A program made the translations under genes and the position numbers. From assembly GCA_949297805.1 (NCBI GenBank), contig CASFTG010000002.1, forward strand, positions 236,342 to 300,341: a DNA stretch of 64,000 bases, given 5' to 3'. Source of the DNA: an uncultured bacterium. GTDB taxonomy: Bacteria > Bacillota_I > Bacilli_A > RFN20 > CAG-826. The notes under the pieces were generated by a model, which was given only the letters and a program-made list of their open reading frames with translations, was not told where the DNA came from and did no database searches. Each line of letters opens with the position of its first letter. The stretch's first letter is position 1. Shown piece after piece: positions 9,154 through 17,868 of the stretch.

Positions 9154-9159
9154 TTTTCC

Positions 9160-10566
9160 ATGGACAAAAAAGAAATCGAAAATTTACGCGAAAGCTCCAC
9201 GGTCGAATTGAAGAAATGCCCCGATAAACTGCCGGCTTCTATTTGGAAGACTTATTCGGCCTTCGCTAATTCAGAAGGTGGGGATATTTACCTTGGGGTC
9301 GAGGAAAGAAAACGGGCTAAAAACTTCATTTCGGGGATCAGCAACCCTCAATCCGTGCTTCAGGCTTTCACGGCCACCGTTAATAATTCCTTGAAGGTAT
9401 CGCGGAATGTTCTGAACAGCCAGGATATCGAACTTGCGGAAATCGATGATAAAACAATTATGCATATCCATGTCCGGGGAGCGAATCTAAGGGAGCAGCC
9501 TGTCTATCTCAACAATAATCCTTTCCTTTCTTATAAACGTCTTGGGGACTCCGATTGCTTGATGTCCTTAGATGAAGTTTTGTCTTTGATGAACGATTCG
9601 ATGCCTTTCTCCCGAGATCAAGAAGCCAATCGGGTCGGTGTTGTCTTCGCCGATTTATCGAAAATTACCCTTAAGAAATACCGGGAGGATTTTGCCGGGC
9701 AGAATCCCAATGACCCTTTGATTAATGCTGATGATGAGACTTTTTTCACGAGGGTGGGGGCCTTGATCAAGAACGAACATGGGACAATTCCGACGAATGC
9801 CGGGGTCCTTTGCTTTGGCAAGTTGGAAGATATCTTGAAGATTTATCCTCGTTACTCCCTCGATTTCCAAGTTCGGGATTTCGGGGCGGTGAAATGGAAT
9901 AGCCGTATCGTTACTGACGACGGTTCGTTCGCCGGCAATATTTTCGATTTCTTCAATTTAGTTATCGCTCAGCTCCGAACTTTACTTCCCTCCCCATTCT
10001 ATGTGGAAAACAACGCCGATATGGGGAAGACCAAAGTTTTCTTAACCGTTCGGGAGGCTTTCATCAACGCCTTGTTCAATGCTGATTATTCCCTGCCGAA
10101 TGCTGTTCGAATCATCTTTGATTATCGTCGAATCGTCATCTATAACTCAGGCAGCATGCGGATTGATTTGCCTTTGGCTCTCGCCGGGCGTCATTCAAAC
10201 CCCAGGAACACTCTTATATCGTCTTTGTTCCGCCGTCTCCGTTTAGGTGACAAAGCCGGTTCGGGTATTCCGACCATGTTTGCCAATATGAAGGATTTAA
10301 ATATGATGACCCCCTCGTATACCGATGATCGGAGTAAACTTTCGACCACGGTTCGAATCAATTTCCTTAAGGCAGTCGACCAGCCCACTCAGGAGATTTA
10401 TGACTTCCTTTGTCTCCACGACCATGGTCTCAGCACCAAGGATCTGTCCGATGAATTGGGCTTTACCCGTTATCGAATTAGCGAGTCGCTGTCGAAACTT
10501 CGGCAGACGGAATTAGTCGTCGATAACGGGAAGGTGACCAAAGGGAAATTGTTCTCCGCCCGATAA
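9160..10566 (+). CDS. AlbA_2 (Schlafen-type) putative DNA-binding ATPase, copy A
   Basis: 468 residues. The N-terminal AlbA_2/Schlafen-core domain spans about 1-130, with SSTVELKK and the AFANSEGGDIYLGVEE turn. Next comes a RecG-like/HATPase_c_4 region with FLTVREAFINALFNADYS, SNPRNTLISSLFRRLRLGDKAGSG and IPTMFANM, the conserved GHKL-type ATP-site segments. A C-terminal winged helix covers about 395-468 (LSTKDLSDELGFTRYRISESLSKLRQ, split here by family convention). The family is common in Bacillota and Bacteroidota and is usually annotated as ATP-binding or transcriptional regulator; its role is not established. The ATG at 9160 is chosen because TATAAT lies 6 bases before it and homology begins there. 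It is one of four paralogues in the window, all next to repeat arrays. Confidence 0.85.
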   Translation: MDKKEIENLRESSTVELKKCPDKLPASIWKTYSAFANSEGGDIYLGVEERKRAKNFISGISNPQSVLQAFTATVNNSLKVSRNVLNSQDIELAEIDDKTIMHIHVRGANLREQPVYLNNNPFLSYKRLGDSDCLMSLDEVLSLMNDSMPFSRDQEANRVGVVFADLSKITLKKYREDFAGQNPNDPLINADDETFFTRVGALIKNEHGTIPTNAGVLCFGKLEDILKIYPRYSLDFQVRDFGAVKWNSRIVTDDGSFAGNIFDFFNLVIAQLRTLLPSPFYVENNADMGKTKVFLTVREAFINALFNADYSLPNAVRIIFDYRRIVIYNSGSMRIDLPLALAGRHSNPRNTLISSLFRRLRLGDKAGSGIPTMFANMKDLNMMTPSYTDDRSKLSTTVRINFLKAVDQPTQEIYDFLCLHDHGLSTKDLSDELGFTRYRISESLSKLRQTELVVDNGKVTKGKLFSAR

Positions 10567-10644
10567 ACGTATAAATTCAAAAACTCAGCAGAACTTTAAC
10601 CATTCTTTGGATTTTGAGACATCTCCATACTTGACGCTTTCAAC

Positions 10645-10796
10645 GAAGGGTCTATCATTTTCACGTCCGGAGCTGACCAGAGTCGGCTGAGAGGAACCGT
10701 GTGCCGGTTCGACGGTAAACCTGATCCCGGTAATGCGGGCGGAGGTAAGACATTTCGTATGTGTTCCTCCGGGTAATTTCCAAGGAGGAATTTTTA
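10645..10796 (+). promoter_or_regulatory. TPP riboswitch with ribosome-site sequestering hairpin
   Basis: A thi-box aptamer is visible at about 10655-10755: the conserved GGCTGAGAG at 10685-10693, a GAACCG/CGGTTC stem at 10693-10710, then ACCTGATC at 10719-10726 and GGTAATGCGGGCGGAGG at 10729-10745. Downstream, TTCCTCC (10764-10770) pairs perfectly with GGAGGAA (10784-10790), which contains the Shine-Dalgarno of thiT. The aptamer's own 3' GGAGG (10741-10745) could instead pair with CCTCC when ligand is absent. The arrangement predicts control of translation: TPP bound, ribosome site hidden. No T-run follows the hairpin, so transcription termination is not indicated. Confidence 0.93.
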
Positions 10797-11780
10797 ATGG
10801 AAAAAACCTGGTTGTTCATCAAGGAGCATCTGGCGTTATTGATCGCCATCGTCGTCGGATTGCTCGCCTACATCTGCTTCGGTGGGGCCGCCTTCTCTTA
10901 TGAAGATGAAGCCGAAAAGGATGTTTTGCTCTCGTTTGTCGATACGATCAATGCTGTCCCGGCTAGTTTTGGTTTCTTTGTCTATTTGGCTTTGATCATG
11001 CCCGGAGTCGGAGTCATTTTGCTTGGCTTAAGCCTGATTCACCGCTACTTCGGCTTTGCTGGGATGGCGGTGCTATTCGCTGATGCCATCTTTGCTTTCT
11101 TCCTGCCCGATTTCCTCGAATACGGGATTGGCTATGATCTTGGCTTTGAATTCTTTGGCTCTTGGCTCCCCTCGGTGACCTTGGTTGCCGCCTGCTTTGC
11201 CTTATTCACCGTCTCCAGCTCGGAAAAGATCGAAATCGCCGATATGGCGGAGATGGGGATGCTGATTGGCATGGCTTTCATCCTTAACCTCTTTAAGTTA
11301 TTCACCATCGGTTCCGATGGGGGTTCGGTCAACCTTCAGATGGTGCCGTTATTCATCCTGGCCCTGCGCCGGGGACCGGTCAAAGGGTTCGTCGCCTGTG
11401 GCATCGTCTATGGTCTTCTCACTTGCTTAACCGATGGTTATGGGTTCGCTACCTATCCTTTTGACTACCTCATCGGCTTCGGATCAGCCGCGCTTATCGG
11501 CTTCTTCCGGCCACTCATCTTCTCCGACTCACAGCAAACCTATAACGTCAAAGGGGAGATCTTCCTCTTCATCGCTGGCTTATCGGCGACCTTAATGAGG
11601 ATGATCGGCTCGACCATTTCCTCGGTCGTGGTCTATAACTACACCTTGGCGGCCGGTATCCTCTACAACCTCACCTATATTCCCCTTTCGGGCTTATTCG
11701 GCATCATCGTCTTAATGGGCATCTATGGGCCGATGATTAAGATTGAGAAGATGTTCCCGGTCAGCCGGAAGCCAGCCTAA
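10797..11780 (+). CDS. thiT: ThiT-like thiamine ECF transporter S component, N-terminally extended
   Basis: 327 residues. The C-terminal part from about 140 matches ThiT, the membrane S component that binds thiamine and works with the shared ECF energy-coupling module: GGSVNLQMVPLFILALRRGP followed by VKGFVACGIVYGLL, then several membrane helices. ThiT itself is usually under 210 residues, so the first 135 or so residues, with three or four hydrophobic segments, are an unusual addition. AAGGAGG at 10782-10788 fixes the ATG at 10797. The TPP riboswitch directly upstream strongly supports thiamine uptake. No ECF ATPases lie nearby, as expected for a group II system with a shared module. Confidence 0.85.
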   Translation: MEKTWLFIKEHLALLIAIVVGLLAYICFGGAAFSYEDEAEKDVLLSFVDTINAVPASFGFFVYLALIMPGVGVILLGLSLIHRYFGFAGMAVLFADAIFAFFLPDFLEYGIGYDLGFEFFGSWLPSVTLVAACFALFTVSSSEKIEIADMAEMGMLIGMAFILNLFKLFTIGSDGGSVNLQMVPLFILALRRGPVKGFVACGIVYGLLTCLTDGYGFATYPFDYLIGFGSAALIGFFRPLIFSDSQQTYNVKGEIFLFIAGLSATLMRMIGSTISSVVVYNYTLAAGILYNLTYIPLSGLFGIIVLMGIYGPMIKIEKMFPVSRKPA

Positions 11781-11843
11781 GGAAGCAATTTTGCCTTTTT
11801 CTCCCCTTTTCCAATATTTTTAGGGTGACTTTTCCTTCGCCCG

Positions 11844-11852
11844 TGTTATATT
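11844..11852 (+). promoter_or_regulatory. Extended -10 promoter for the 11881 gene
   Basis: TGTTATATT is an extended -10 (TGnTATATT) located 28 bases before the ATG at 11881, leaving room for a short leader with GAAGGA at 11868-11873 as a ribosome site. No clear -35 is needed for this promoter class. Confidence 0.45.
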
Positions 11853-11880
11853 CCTTTCGCCTAATTTGAAGGATTGATCC

Positions 11881-13095
11881 ATGGAAGAAGAAATCAAGAA
11901 CGATAACCCGGCGACGGAAGTCGAACCGACCCCCTCTTCGGAGGCGGGGACGGAAAAGACAACCCCGGTAACTAGCGAAGCCGTTGAAGCGGCCTCGGAA
12001 GCCTACGACGAAAACGGCTTCACCGATGCCCCTAAGCCGGTGGTTGAACAGCCTAAACCGGAAGAAAAAGCCGAAGAATCGACCGAAGTGGCGGTCGATC
12101 CGCACAAAGTCAAAGACGAGGACGAGAAAGAAGAACTCGTCAAGCCGTCTGAGAGGGACGCCAACGGTAACATCGCCTATGCCGATGAACGGTTCCAAAC
12201 CATTGAGAAAGCCCGAAAGAAACATCTCAAATTGGTTAAGAAACTCTCCTATATCAAAGTCGCCATCACCTTCGGCGGCTTAGCCATCGTCTTATGTGGC
12301 TGGCTTATCCCGGCCTTTACGATGAAAGAACCGGGCCGGATTCCGACCTATATCGGCTTGGCCCTGGCCGTCTTGACCGTCGTCGCCATCTGCGTCTACG
12401 GCATCCTCTCGAAGAAGAAGCAGGTCAAGTCGACCGAGGAATACCTCGCCTCCTACTTCAAGGAATGCGACGAATACCTCTTTGAAGGGTTGCCGATCAC
12501 CAACCTCCAAGGCGGGATGAAGGAAAAGATCACCGACGACGAGTTCAATGGCTCGGATTTATATGGGCCCTGCTCGAAACATGAAGAAGTTTCGAACATC
12601 GGCTCCCGCGATTCTTTAACCTTCGATTATGACGGCATGAAATGCGCTCTCGCTGATGTTGGGGCCGAAGCCCGGACCCCAAAAGGTTTCCTTACCGTCT
12701 TCATCGGGAAATACCTTCGGACCGAGAATCATCTTAGTGTCGATGAAGGAGGGTTATTCGTCTACATCAAAGGCGGCCCCCGTTCAACGCCCCCGTCCTT
12801 CCTCTTCCAAAAGGATATGGAGCCCATAGAAGACACCAAGAAATATTGCATCTTTGGGAAGAAGTCCAACAAGAAGCTGCTGACCAAGGAGTTCCGCCAG
12901 GCCATCAAGAACATCCATACCGATAACTTGCTCATCGACCTCGCCATCTCCTTCAAGTCGGGCAAGACCTATTGGGCGATGGGGTATGAGGATACCTTGA
13001 TGGTCGCCCCGGTCGATAAGCCCTTCGATCCGATTTACCTCACCAAATACAAAGAGCAGCTCCATTCGATCCTCGAATTAGCGAAAACGCTCTAG
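11881..13095 (+). CDS. Membrane protein with acidic N-terminal tail (possible DUF3137-like)
   Basis: 404 residues. Residues 1-105 are a disordered, Glu/Pro-rich tail. Two hydrophobic helices at about 128-146 and 158-178 follow a lysine-rich stretch, leaving both ends cytoplasmic. The C-terminal 220 residues form a globular part with FNGSDLYGP and a repeated GKYLRTENHLSVDEGG-type beta pattern. The general plan of two N-terminal helices plus a soluble domain containing DxFxGSD resembles DUF3137 proteins, which have no known function; this is a weak match made by eye. It stands alone between an extended -10 promoter and a terminator at 13098. Confidence 0.65.
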   Translation: MEEEIKNDNPATEVEPTPSSEAGTEKTTPVTSEAVEAASEAYDENGFTDAPKPVVEQPKPEEKAEESTEVAVDPHKVKDEDEKEELVKPSERDANGNIAYADERFQTIEKARKKHLKLVKKLSYIKVAITFGGLAIVLCGWLIPAFTMKEPGRIPTYIGLALAVLTVVAICVYGILSKKKQVKSTEEYLASYFKECDEYLFEGLPITNLQGGMKEKITDDEFNGSDLYGPCSKHEEVSNIGSRDSLTFDYDGMKCALADVGAEARTPKGFLTVFIGKYLRTENHLSVDEGGLFVYIKGGPRSTPPSFLFQKDMEPIEDTKKYCIFGKKSNKKLLTKEFRQAIKNIHTDNLLIDLAISFKSGKTYWAMGYEDTLMVAPVDKPFDPIYLTKYKEQLHSILELAKTL

Positions 13096-13097
13096 AT

Positions 13098-13123
13098 AAC
13101 CGCCTTCTGCGCGGTTTTCTTTT
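13098..13123 (+). terminator. Rho-independent terminator
   Basis: AACCGC (13098-13103) pairs with GCGGTT (13111-13116) across a 7-base loop and is followed by TTCTTTT. It begins three bases after the stop codon of the 11881 gene. Confidence 0.8.
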
Positions 13124-13163
13124 ATTCGCCGGACTTCCTACTTTAACTTAAAGCCTAAGGCTT

Positions 13164-13169
13164 TATAAT
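13164..13169 (+). promoter_or_regulatory. -10 element for the DUF402-tsa operon
   Basis: A perfect TATAAT lies 35 bases before the ATG at 13205 and 11 bases before an in-frame GTG at 13181. It is the only promoter-like hexamer between the terminator at 13098-13123 and the operon, and probably drives 13205-16295. Confidence 0.5.
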
Positions 13170-13204
13170 TGCCTCGAAGGGTGAAAGGCCCGGCCCTATC
13201 CGTT

Positions 13205-13795
13205 ATGAATGATCAACAGTCTCGTCTCGCGCGCTGGATCAAAGTCCAGGCGTATAAGCACGATGGGAAGCTCCATCGGCAATGGTCTCCGGCTTATTTG
13301 GTTTCCGAGACCGATGAATACTATGCTTTAGCCTCCAAAGCCTCCTGCGTCACTGAAGCCGATGGGAGGCGCTGGATCACCAAAGAGCATGCGATTTTCC
13401 TGCTTTTCAAAAAGAAATGGATGAACGTGATCGCCATGTTCAAACCCGAATCGGGGATTTGCTATTACGTCAACATCGCTTCCCCGACCATTAAGGACCA
13501 TGGGATGCTGAAGTACATCGATTACGATCTCGACGTCAAACTATATCCCGATGGGGCCGAGCGGACCCTCGATGAGAACGAATACGCCCGTCATATCCTG
13601 ACCTATGGCTATTCGCCTGATTTGTCAAAAGCCATTGAGAAATCGGTCAAGGAGGTCAAGGTGATGATGGCTAATCATGTCTTCCCCTTCGTCGAAGAGG
13701 ACATCGAGGCCCTCTATGATCTCTTCTTAGCTTCCTCGAAGCCATTCATCAAGAAGGACAATGCCTATGGAAAAAACGATCATAAGCCACGGTAA
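13205..13795 (+). CDS. DUF402 nucleoside tri-/diphosphatase (YgaC/Ntdp-like)
   Basis: 196 residues matching the DUF402 family along its whole length, including YKHDGKLHRQW near the start, VTEADGRRWITKEHAI, and the metal-binding core YYVNIASP, KYIDYDLDVK, YPDG and LDENEYARH. Bacillus YgaC and Staphylococcus Ntdp are divalent-metal nucleoside tri- and diphosphatases. The ATG at 13205 matches the family start, but a GTG at 13181, 11 bases from TATAAT, is possible for a leaderless message. It overlaps tsaE by 29 bases, so it is co-transcribed with the t6A genes; a functional link is not established. Confidence 0.85.
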   Translation: MNDQQSRLARWIKVQAYKHDGKLHRQWSPAYLVSETDEYYALASKASCVTEADGRRWITKEHAIFLLFKKKWMNVIAMFKPESGICYYVNIASPTIKDHGMLKYIDYDLDVKLYPDGAERTLDENEYARHILTYGYSPDLSKAIEKSVKEVKVMMANHVFPFVEEDIEALYDLFLASSKPFIKKDNAYGKNDHKPR

Positions 13796-14222
13796 GGACG
13801 AGACCTTCGCCCTCGGGGTGCATTTGGCTAGATTGCTCCGGCGGGAAGACGTCATCCTTTTAACTGGCGATTTAGGGGCCGGCAAAACCACCCTCGTCGG
13901 CGGGGTAGCCAAGGGACTGAACATTGAGGAAGCGGTCCTCTCTCCAACCTTCAATATCATGAAATGCTATTTCGATGGGACCATCCCCCTTTATCACATC
14001 GATGCCTATCGGTTGGAAGGGCAAAACATCGAAATCGGCTTAGACGAATACATCGAAGGCGACGGGGCTTGCTTCATCGAATGGCCGGCCTATATCGCCC
14101 CGTTGATCCCCGATGAGCATCTTGACATTGAGATCAAGAACCTCGGGGGCAATGACCGGGCGATCACCTTCAAATCCAATCATCCCCGTTACGATTTGAT
14201 CGTCGAGGAGGTGGGGCAATGA
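13767..14222 (+). CDS. tsaE: tRNA t6A synthesis ATPase TsaE
   Basis: 151 residues. The Walker A GDLGAGKTT is at 34-42, followed by the conserved LSPTFNIMKCY and LYHIDAYRL segments and the C-terminal CFIEWPAYI. TsaE is the ATPase that recycles the TsaB-TsaD complex when threonylcarbamoyl is moved to A37 of ANN-decoding tRNAs. The ATG at 13767 has AAGAAGG 9 bases upstream; the ATG at 13761 would be too close. It starts inside the DUF402 gene and its stop overlaps tsaB as ATGA, giving a compact tsaE-tsaB/rimI-tsaD operon. Confidence 0.95.
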   Translation: MEKTIISHGKDETFALGVHLARLLRREDVILLTGDLGAGKTTLVGGVAKGLNIEEAVLSPTFNIMKCYFDGTIPLYHIDAYRLEGQNIEIGLDEYIEGDGACFIEWPAYIAPLIPDEHLDIEIKNLGGNDRAITFKSNHPRYDLIVEEVGQ

Positions 14223-15271
14223 TTTGTTTAGCATTGGATACCTCGGAGAAAAACCTCTCCATTGGGCTAGATATCGACGGCAAGGTCGAGACCTTAACGG
14301 AGCCCGCTTTCTTACGGCAGAGTGAAATCCTCGTCGAAAGAATCGACGAAATGTTAAAAAAACATCAGCTGGAAGCGACCGCCATTAACCGGATCATCGT
14401 CACCGTCGGGCCTGGTTCCTACACCGGGGTCCGGATTGCTTTGACCGTCGCTAAGGTCATGGCCTTGGCTTCGGGCGCTGAACTTTATCTTGCCTCCTCC
14501 TTAGAGGCTTTATGTCCCATTGAAGGGAGTTACCTTTGCTTAGATAACGCCCGGGGCAAACGTTCCTATCTTGGGGTCTACGTCAATGGGGAATGTCAGG
14601 TTAAAGACTGCATCAAGGATAACTCCGAGGTATTGGAATATATTAAAGACCATCCTGAGCTAACCCCGATCGGCGATTTGGCTTATTTAGGCTTGCAAAC
14701 GCCTGAATATGACGTGGCCAAAAACCTCCTTGCCCGGATCGATGCAAAGCATTTATGCGCCGAGCCTTTAGGCGCTCGGCCGGTCTACCTCAAAGACGAT
14801 TACGAGGCCGGCAACTTCAAAATCACCATCCGCAAGACCTTGCCGAGCGACCTTGATGCCATTATGGATATCGAGGCCTCGTCCTTTAAGCATCCTTATA
14901 CTCGGACGCAGATGCTGTCGGAATTAACCGAGAACCCCTGCGCCCATGTCTATTCCGCCTTAGTCGATGCCGAAGTGGTGGGGTTCATCGATTTCATGAT
15001 CACCTTTAACTCGGCGACTATTTCCCAAATCGCCGTCAAGGAGAGTATGCGGGGCAAAGGAATCGGGAACCGGTTGATCGGTCAGCTCATCAAAGACTGC
15101 GAAGCCCAAGCCGACCCGGTCGAGTTCGTCACCTTGGAAGTCCGGCAAAGCAATGAAAAGGCGCAAAAGTTCTATAAACGTCATAAATTTGAGCCCATCC
15201 TCGTTAAGAAAGGCTATTACGATGACGGGGAGGATGCGGTGTATATGGTAAGGAGCATCGTCCATGGCTAG
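14219..15271 (+). CDS. TsaB-RimI fusion: t6A protein joined to ribosomal-protein acetyltransferase
   Basis: 350 residues with two domains. About 1-200 is TsaB, with LALDTS near the N-terminus and the VGPGSYTGVRI loop; it dimerises with TsaD for t6A synthesis. About 205-350 is a GNAT acetyltransferase of the RimI type, with the acetyl-CoA loop VKESMRGKGIGNRL and LEVRQSNEKAQKFYKRHKF, which acetylates the N-terminus of ribosomal protein S18. In most bacteria these are adjacent separate genes; here the frame is continuous with no internal stop. The start overlaps tsaE by 4 bases and the end overlaps tsaD by 8. Confidence 0.92.
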   Translation: MICLALDTSEKNLSIGLDIDGKVETLTEPAFLRQSEILVERIDEMLKKHQLEATAINRIIVTVGPGSYTGVRIALTVAKVMALASGAELYLASSLEALCPIEGSYLCLDNARGKRSYLGVYVNGECQVKDCIKDNSEVLEYIKDHPELTPIGDLAYLGLQTPEYDVAKNLLARIDAKHLCAEPLGARPVYLKDDYEAGNFKITIRKTLPSDLDAIMDIEASSFKHPYTRTQMLSELTENPCAHVYSALVDAEVVGFIDFMITFNSATISQIAVKESMRGKGIGNRLIGQLIKDCEAQADPVEFVTLEVRQSNEKAQKFYKRHKFEPILVKKGYYDDGEDAVYMVRSIVHG

Positions 15272-16295
15272 GATATTGGCAATCGAATCAAGCTGCGACG
15301 AAACCGCGGTCGCCATCACCGGCGAAGGCAAGCTTTTGTCTTCGGTCGTCGCTACCCAAATCTCGGTCCACGAGAAGTATGGCGGGGTCATGCCGGAGAT
15401 CGCCTCGCGACTGCACTGCGAGAACATCGGGGTCTGCTTGAAACAGGCTTTAGACGAGGCCCATCTTTCCTTTAAGGATCTTGATGCCATCGCCGTTACC
15501 AGGGGGCCTGGTCTTATTGGGTGTCTCCATGTTGGACTCCAAGCCGCGAAAACCTTGGCGATGATGTATCACCTGCCTTTGATCCCCGTCCACCATTTGG
15601 CCGGACATGTTTACGCGAACGAATACGTTGGGGAATTGAAGTTCCCTCTCCTTTGCGTCGTCGTCTCCGGCGGCAACACCGAATTGGTGTATATGAAAGA
15701 ATCGATGGATTTCCAGATCATCGGCGAGACCAAAGATGATGCGGTCGGGGAATGCTATGACAAGGTGGCCCGGGTCTTAGGGCTTCCCTATCCCGGCGGG
15801 GTTCCAATCGATAAGCATGCCAAAAACGGAAAGCATACTTATCACCTCCCGTCCCCGGCTTCGCCCGCTGGACCGTTTGACTTCTCCTATTCGGGCTTAA
15901 AGACCTCGGTCATCAATTTGGTTAATTCGCTTAAGATGAAAGGGGAGAAGGTCAATGTCGATGACATGGCCAAATCCTTCCAGGACGTGGCGATTGGGAT
16001 GATCATCGACCGGACCAAGAAAGCGGTCGCTGCCTATCCGGTTAAGCAAGTGGTCTTAGCCGGTGGGGTAAGCGCCAATTCCTACCTCCGGGAACAGATG
16101 ACTAATCTATTTAAAGATAGCGATATCGATCTGCTCATCCCCCCGTTATGGTGCACGACCGATAATGCGGCCATGATTGCTAAGGTCGCCGAGCACTTAT
16201 ACAAGATGAAAGTATTCGCCCCCTTAACCCTTGGTGTCGACCCCAACTGGAAAATCGACCATTACAAGGAATTCTCTTCCACTTATTCGAAGTAA
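15264..16295 (+). CDS. tsaD: tRNA threonylcarbamoyladenosine synthase TsaD
   Basis: 343 residues, normal length. The ASKHA-fold start ILAIESSCDETAVAI, the metal-binding HHLAGH at 110-115, the VVSGGNTELV strand and the late LAGGVSANSYLRE motif are all present. With TsaB, TsaE and TsaC (not in this window) it installs t6A37. The start overlaps the fusion gene by 8 bases, closing the operon. Universally conserved, so a good phylogenetic marker for this fragment. Confidence 0.97.
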   Translation: MARILAIESSCDETAVAITGEGKLLSSVVATQISVHEKYGGVMPEIASRLHCENIGVCLKQALDEAHLSFKDLDAIAVTRGPGLIGCLHVGLQAAKTLAMMYHLPLIPVHHLAGHVYANEYVGELKFPLLCVVVSGGNTELVYMKESMDFQIIGETKDDAVGECYDKVARVLGLPYPGGVPIDKHAKNGKHTYHLPSPASPAGPFDFSYSGLKTSVINLVNSLKMKGEKVNVDDMAKSFQDVAIGMIIDRTKKAVAAYPVKQVVLAGGVSANSYLREQMTNLFKDSDIDLLIPPLWCTTDNAAMIAKVAEHLYKMKVFAPLTLGVDPNWKIDHYKEFSSTYSK

Positions 16296-16311
16296 AGGAT
16301 AAATTACAGCT

Positions 16312-17703
16312 ATGCAACCGAAAGCCATTACCATTCGTTCGCTCTATGAGCGCTTCTCCTCCGAGGATTTAACTAAACTCGGGGAAATTTATGTCCAAGG
16401 CTGGGTCCGGACCAACCGTGATTCTGGCTCGATTGGCTTTATCGCCCTTAATGACGGGACTTGCTTTAAAACCGTCCAGATCGTCTATAACGATAAGCTT
16501 CCTAATCACGATGTGGTCACCCACATTCTGACCGGGGCTTGCATCCGGGTCGGGGGGACGGTGGTTTATACCCCGGAGATGAAGCAGCCCTTTGAGATCC
16601 ATGCCACCTCGGTGGAGGTGTTAGGGGAATGCGCATCCGATTATCCGCTTCAGAAGAAACGCCATTCGTTTGAGTATTTACGCGACATCGCCCATCTCCG
16701 TCCCCGGGCTAATACCTTCCTAGCCTTATACCGGGTCCGCTCGGTCTTGGCCTTAGGGATTCACGAATTCTTCCAAGGGAAAGGGTTCGTCTACGTCCAT
16801 ACCCCCGAGATCACCGGCAATGACGCCGAAGGGGCGGGGCAGACTTTCACGATTGCCACCAATGACGAGGAAGGGAAACTCTCGGTCACCGACTTCTATG
16901 GCAAGCCGACCCATTTGACCGTCTCGGGTCAGCTCCATGTCGAATCTTTTGCTTTGGCCTTTAAAGACGTCTATACCTTCGGGCCGACTTTCCGGGCCGA
17001 GAAATCCAATACCCCGCGCCATGCCTCGGAGTTCTGGATGATCGAGCCGGAGATCTGCTTCGCCGACTTAGAAGACGACATGGAACTGATGGAAGAGACC
17101 ATCAAGTTCTGCATCCAGTACGTCTTCGATCATTGCCCGGATGAGATGGACTTCTTTGACAAGATGATCGCCCCGGGTTTAAAGGATAAACTTAACCATG
17201 TTCTAAATACCCCTTTTAAGCGGATGACCTATACCGAAGCCATCGACATTCTCCAAAAAGCGGTGCAAAACGGCCATAAGTTTGAAGAAAACAACATCTA
17301 TTGGGGATTCGATCTCCTTTCGGAACACGAACGTTATTTGACTGAAGAAGTGGCTAAAGGCCCCCTCTTCCTGACCGATTACCCGGCCGGCATCAAAGCC
17401 TTCTACATGCGGGAAAATGACGATGGCAAGACCGTCGCTGCCTGCGACTTATTGGTGCCGGGCGAAGGTGAAATCATCGGGGGTTCCCAACGTGAGGAAC
17501 GTTACGAGGTCTTGAAGAAGAAGATGGAGAAATGCGGCAACGAGAAAGGGCTTGAATGGTATCTCGATACCCGTAAATACGGCGGCTGCATCCATTCTGG
17601 CTTCGGGATTGGCTTCGACCGGTTGCTGATGTATTTAACCGGCATCACCAACATTCGCGATACCGAGCCTTTCCCCCGGACTTCGAGCAATATAAAATTC
17701 TAA
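16312..17703 (+). CDS. asnS: Asparaginyl-tRNA synthetase
   Basis: 463 residues, class II. An N-terminal OB-fold anticodon domain (about 15-110) contains VQGWVRTNRDSGSIGFI. The catalytic core shows class II motif 2 at TFRAEKSNTPRHASEFWMIE and motif 3 near the C-terminus at GFGIGFDRLLMYLTGI. It charges tRNA-Asn directly. Because GatCAB is also encoded here, the amidotransferase is probably needed for tRNA-Gln instead. It starts 16 bases after tsaD with AAAGGATAA upstream, so it may belong to the same transcript. Confidence 0.96.
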   Translation: MQPKAITIRSLYERFSSEDLTKLGEIYVQGWVRTNRDSGSIGFIALNDGTCFKTVQIVYNDKLPNHDVVTHILTGACIRVGGTVVYTPEMKQPFEIHATSVEVLGECASDYPLQKKRHSFEYLRDIAHLRPRANTFLALYRVRSVLALGIHEFFQGKGFVYVHTPEITGNDAEGAGQTFTIATNDEEGKLSVTDFYGKPTHLTVSGQLHVESFALAFKDVYTFGPTFRAEKSNTPRHASEFWMIEPEICFADLEDDMELMEETIKFCIQYVFDHCPDEMDFFDKMIAPGLKDKLNHVLNTPFKRMTYTEAIDILQKAVQNGHKFEENNIYWGFDLLSEHERYLTEEVAKGPLFLTDYPAGIKAFYMRENDDGKTVAACDLLVPGEGEIIGGSQREERYEVLKKKMEKCGNEKGLEWYLDTRKYGGCIHSGFGIGFDRLLMYLTGITNIRDTEPFPRTSSNIKF

Positions 17704-17706
17704 TGT

Positions 17707-17868
17707 ATGGATAACCAACCGATTGAAGGGCAGATCGCCGAGGAGCCGAAGAAAGAGACCTTGGTCGCTAGGAAGAGGATCTTCTTCCTCCTTTTGGCAA
17801 TTTCCCTCATCGTTTTGGCCTTCATCATTTGGGAAATCGTTGATCTTTGCCTTGGAGGGGTGGCATGA
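17707..17868 (+). CDS. Small single-helix membrane protein
   Basis: 53 residues: a charged N-terminal 25 residues, then one hydrophobic helix (IFFLLLAISLIVLAFIIW) and a short tail. No family recognised. Support comes from a TATAAA at 17691-17696 placed 10 bases before the ATG, like other first genes here, and from the ATGA overlap of its stop with the next gene at 17865. It is too short for most gene finders but the operon structure makes it credible. Confidence 0.6.
   Translation: MDNQPIEGQIAEEPKKETLVARKRIFFLLLAISLIVLAFIIWEIVDLCLGGVA

Noticed and set aside
11780..11803. Terminator after thiT
   Set aside because: The GCAA/TTGC stem has a two-base loop and needs bulges, so it is not convincing.
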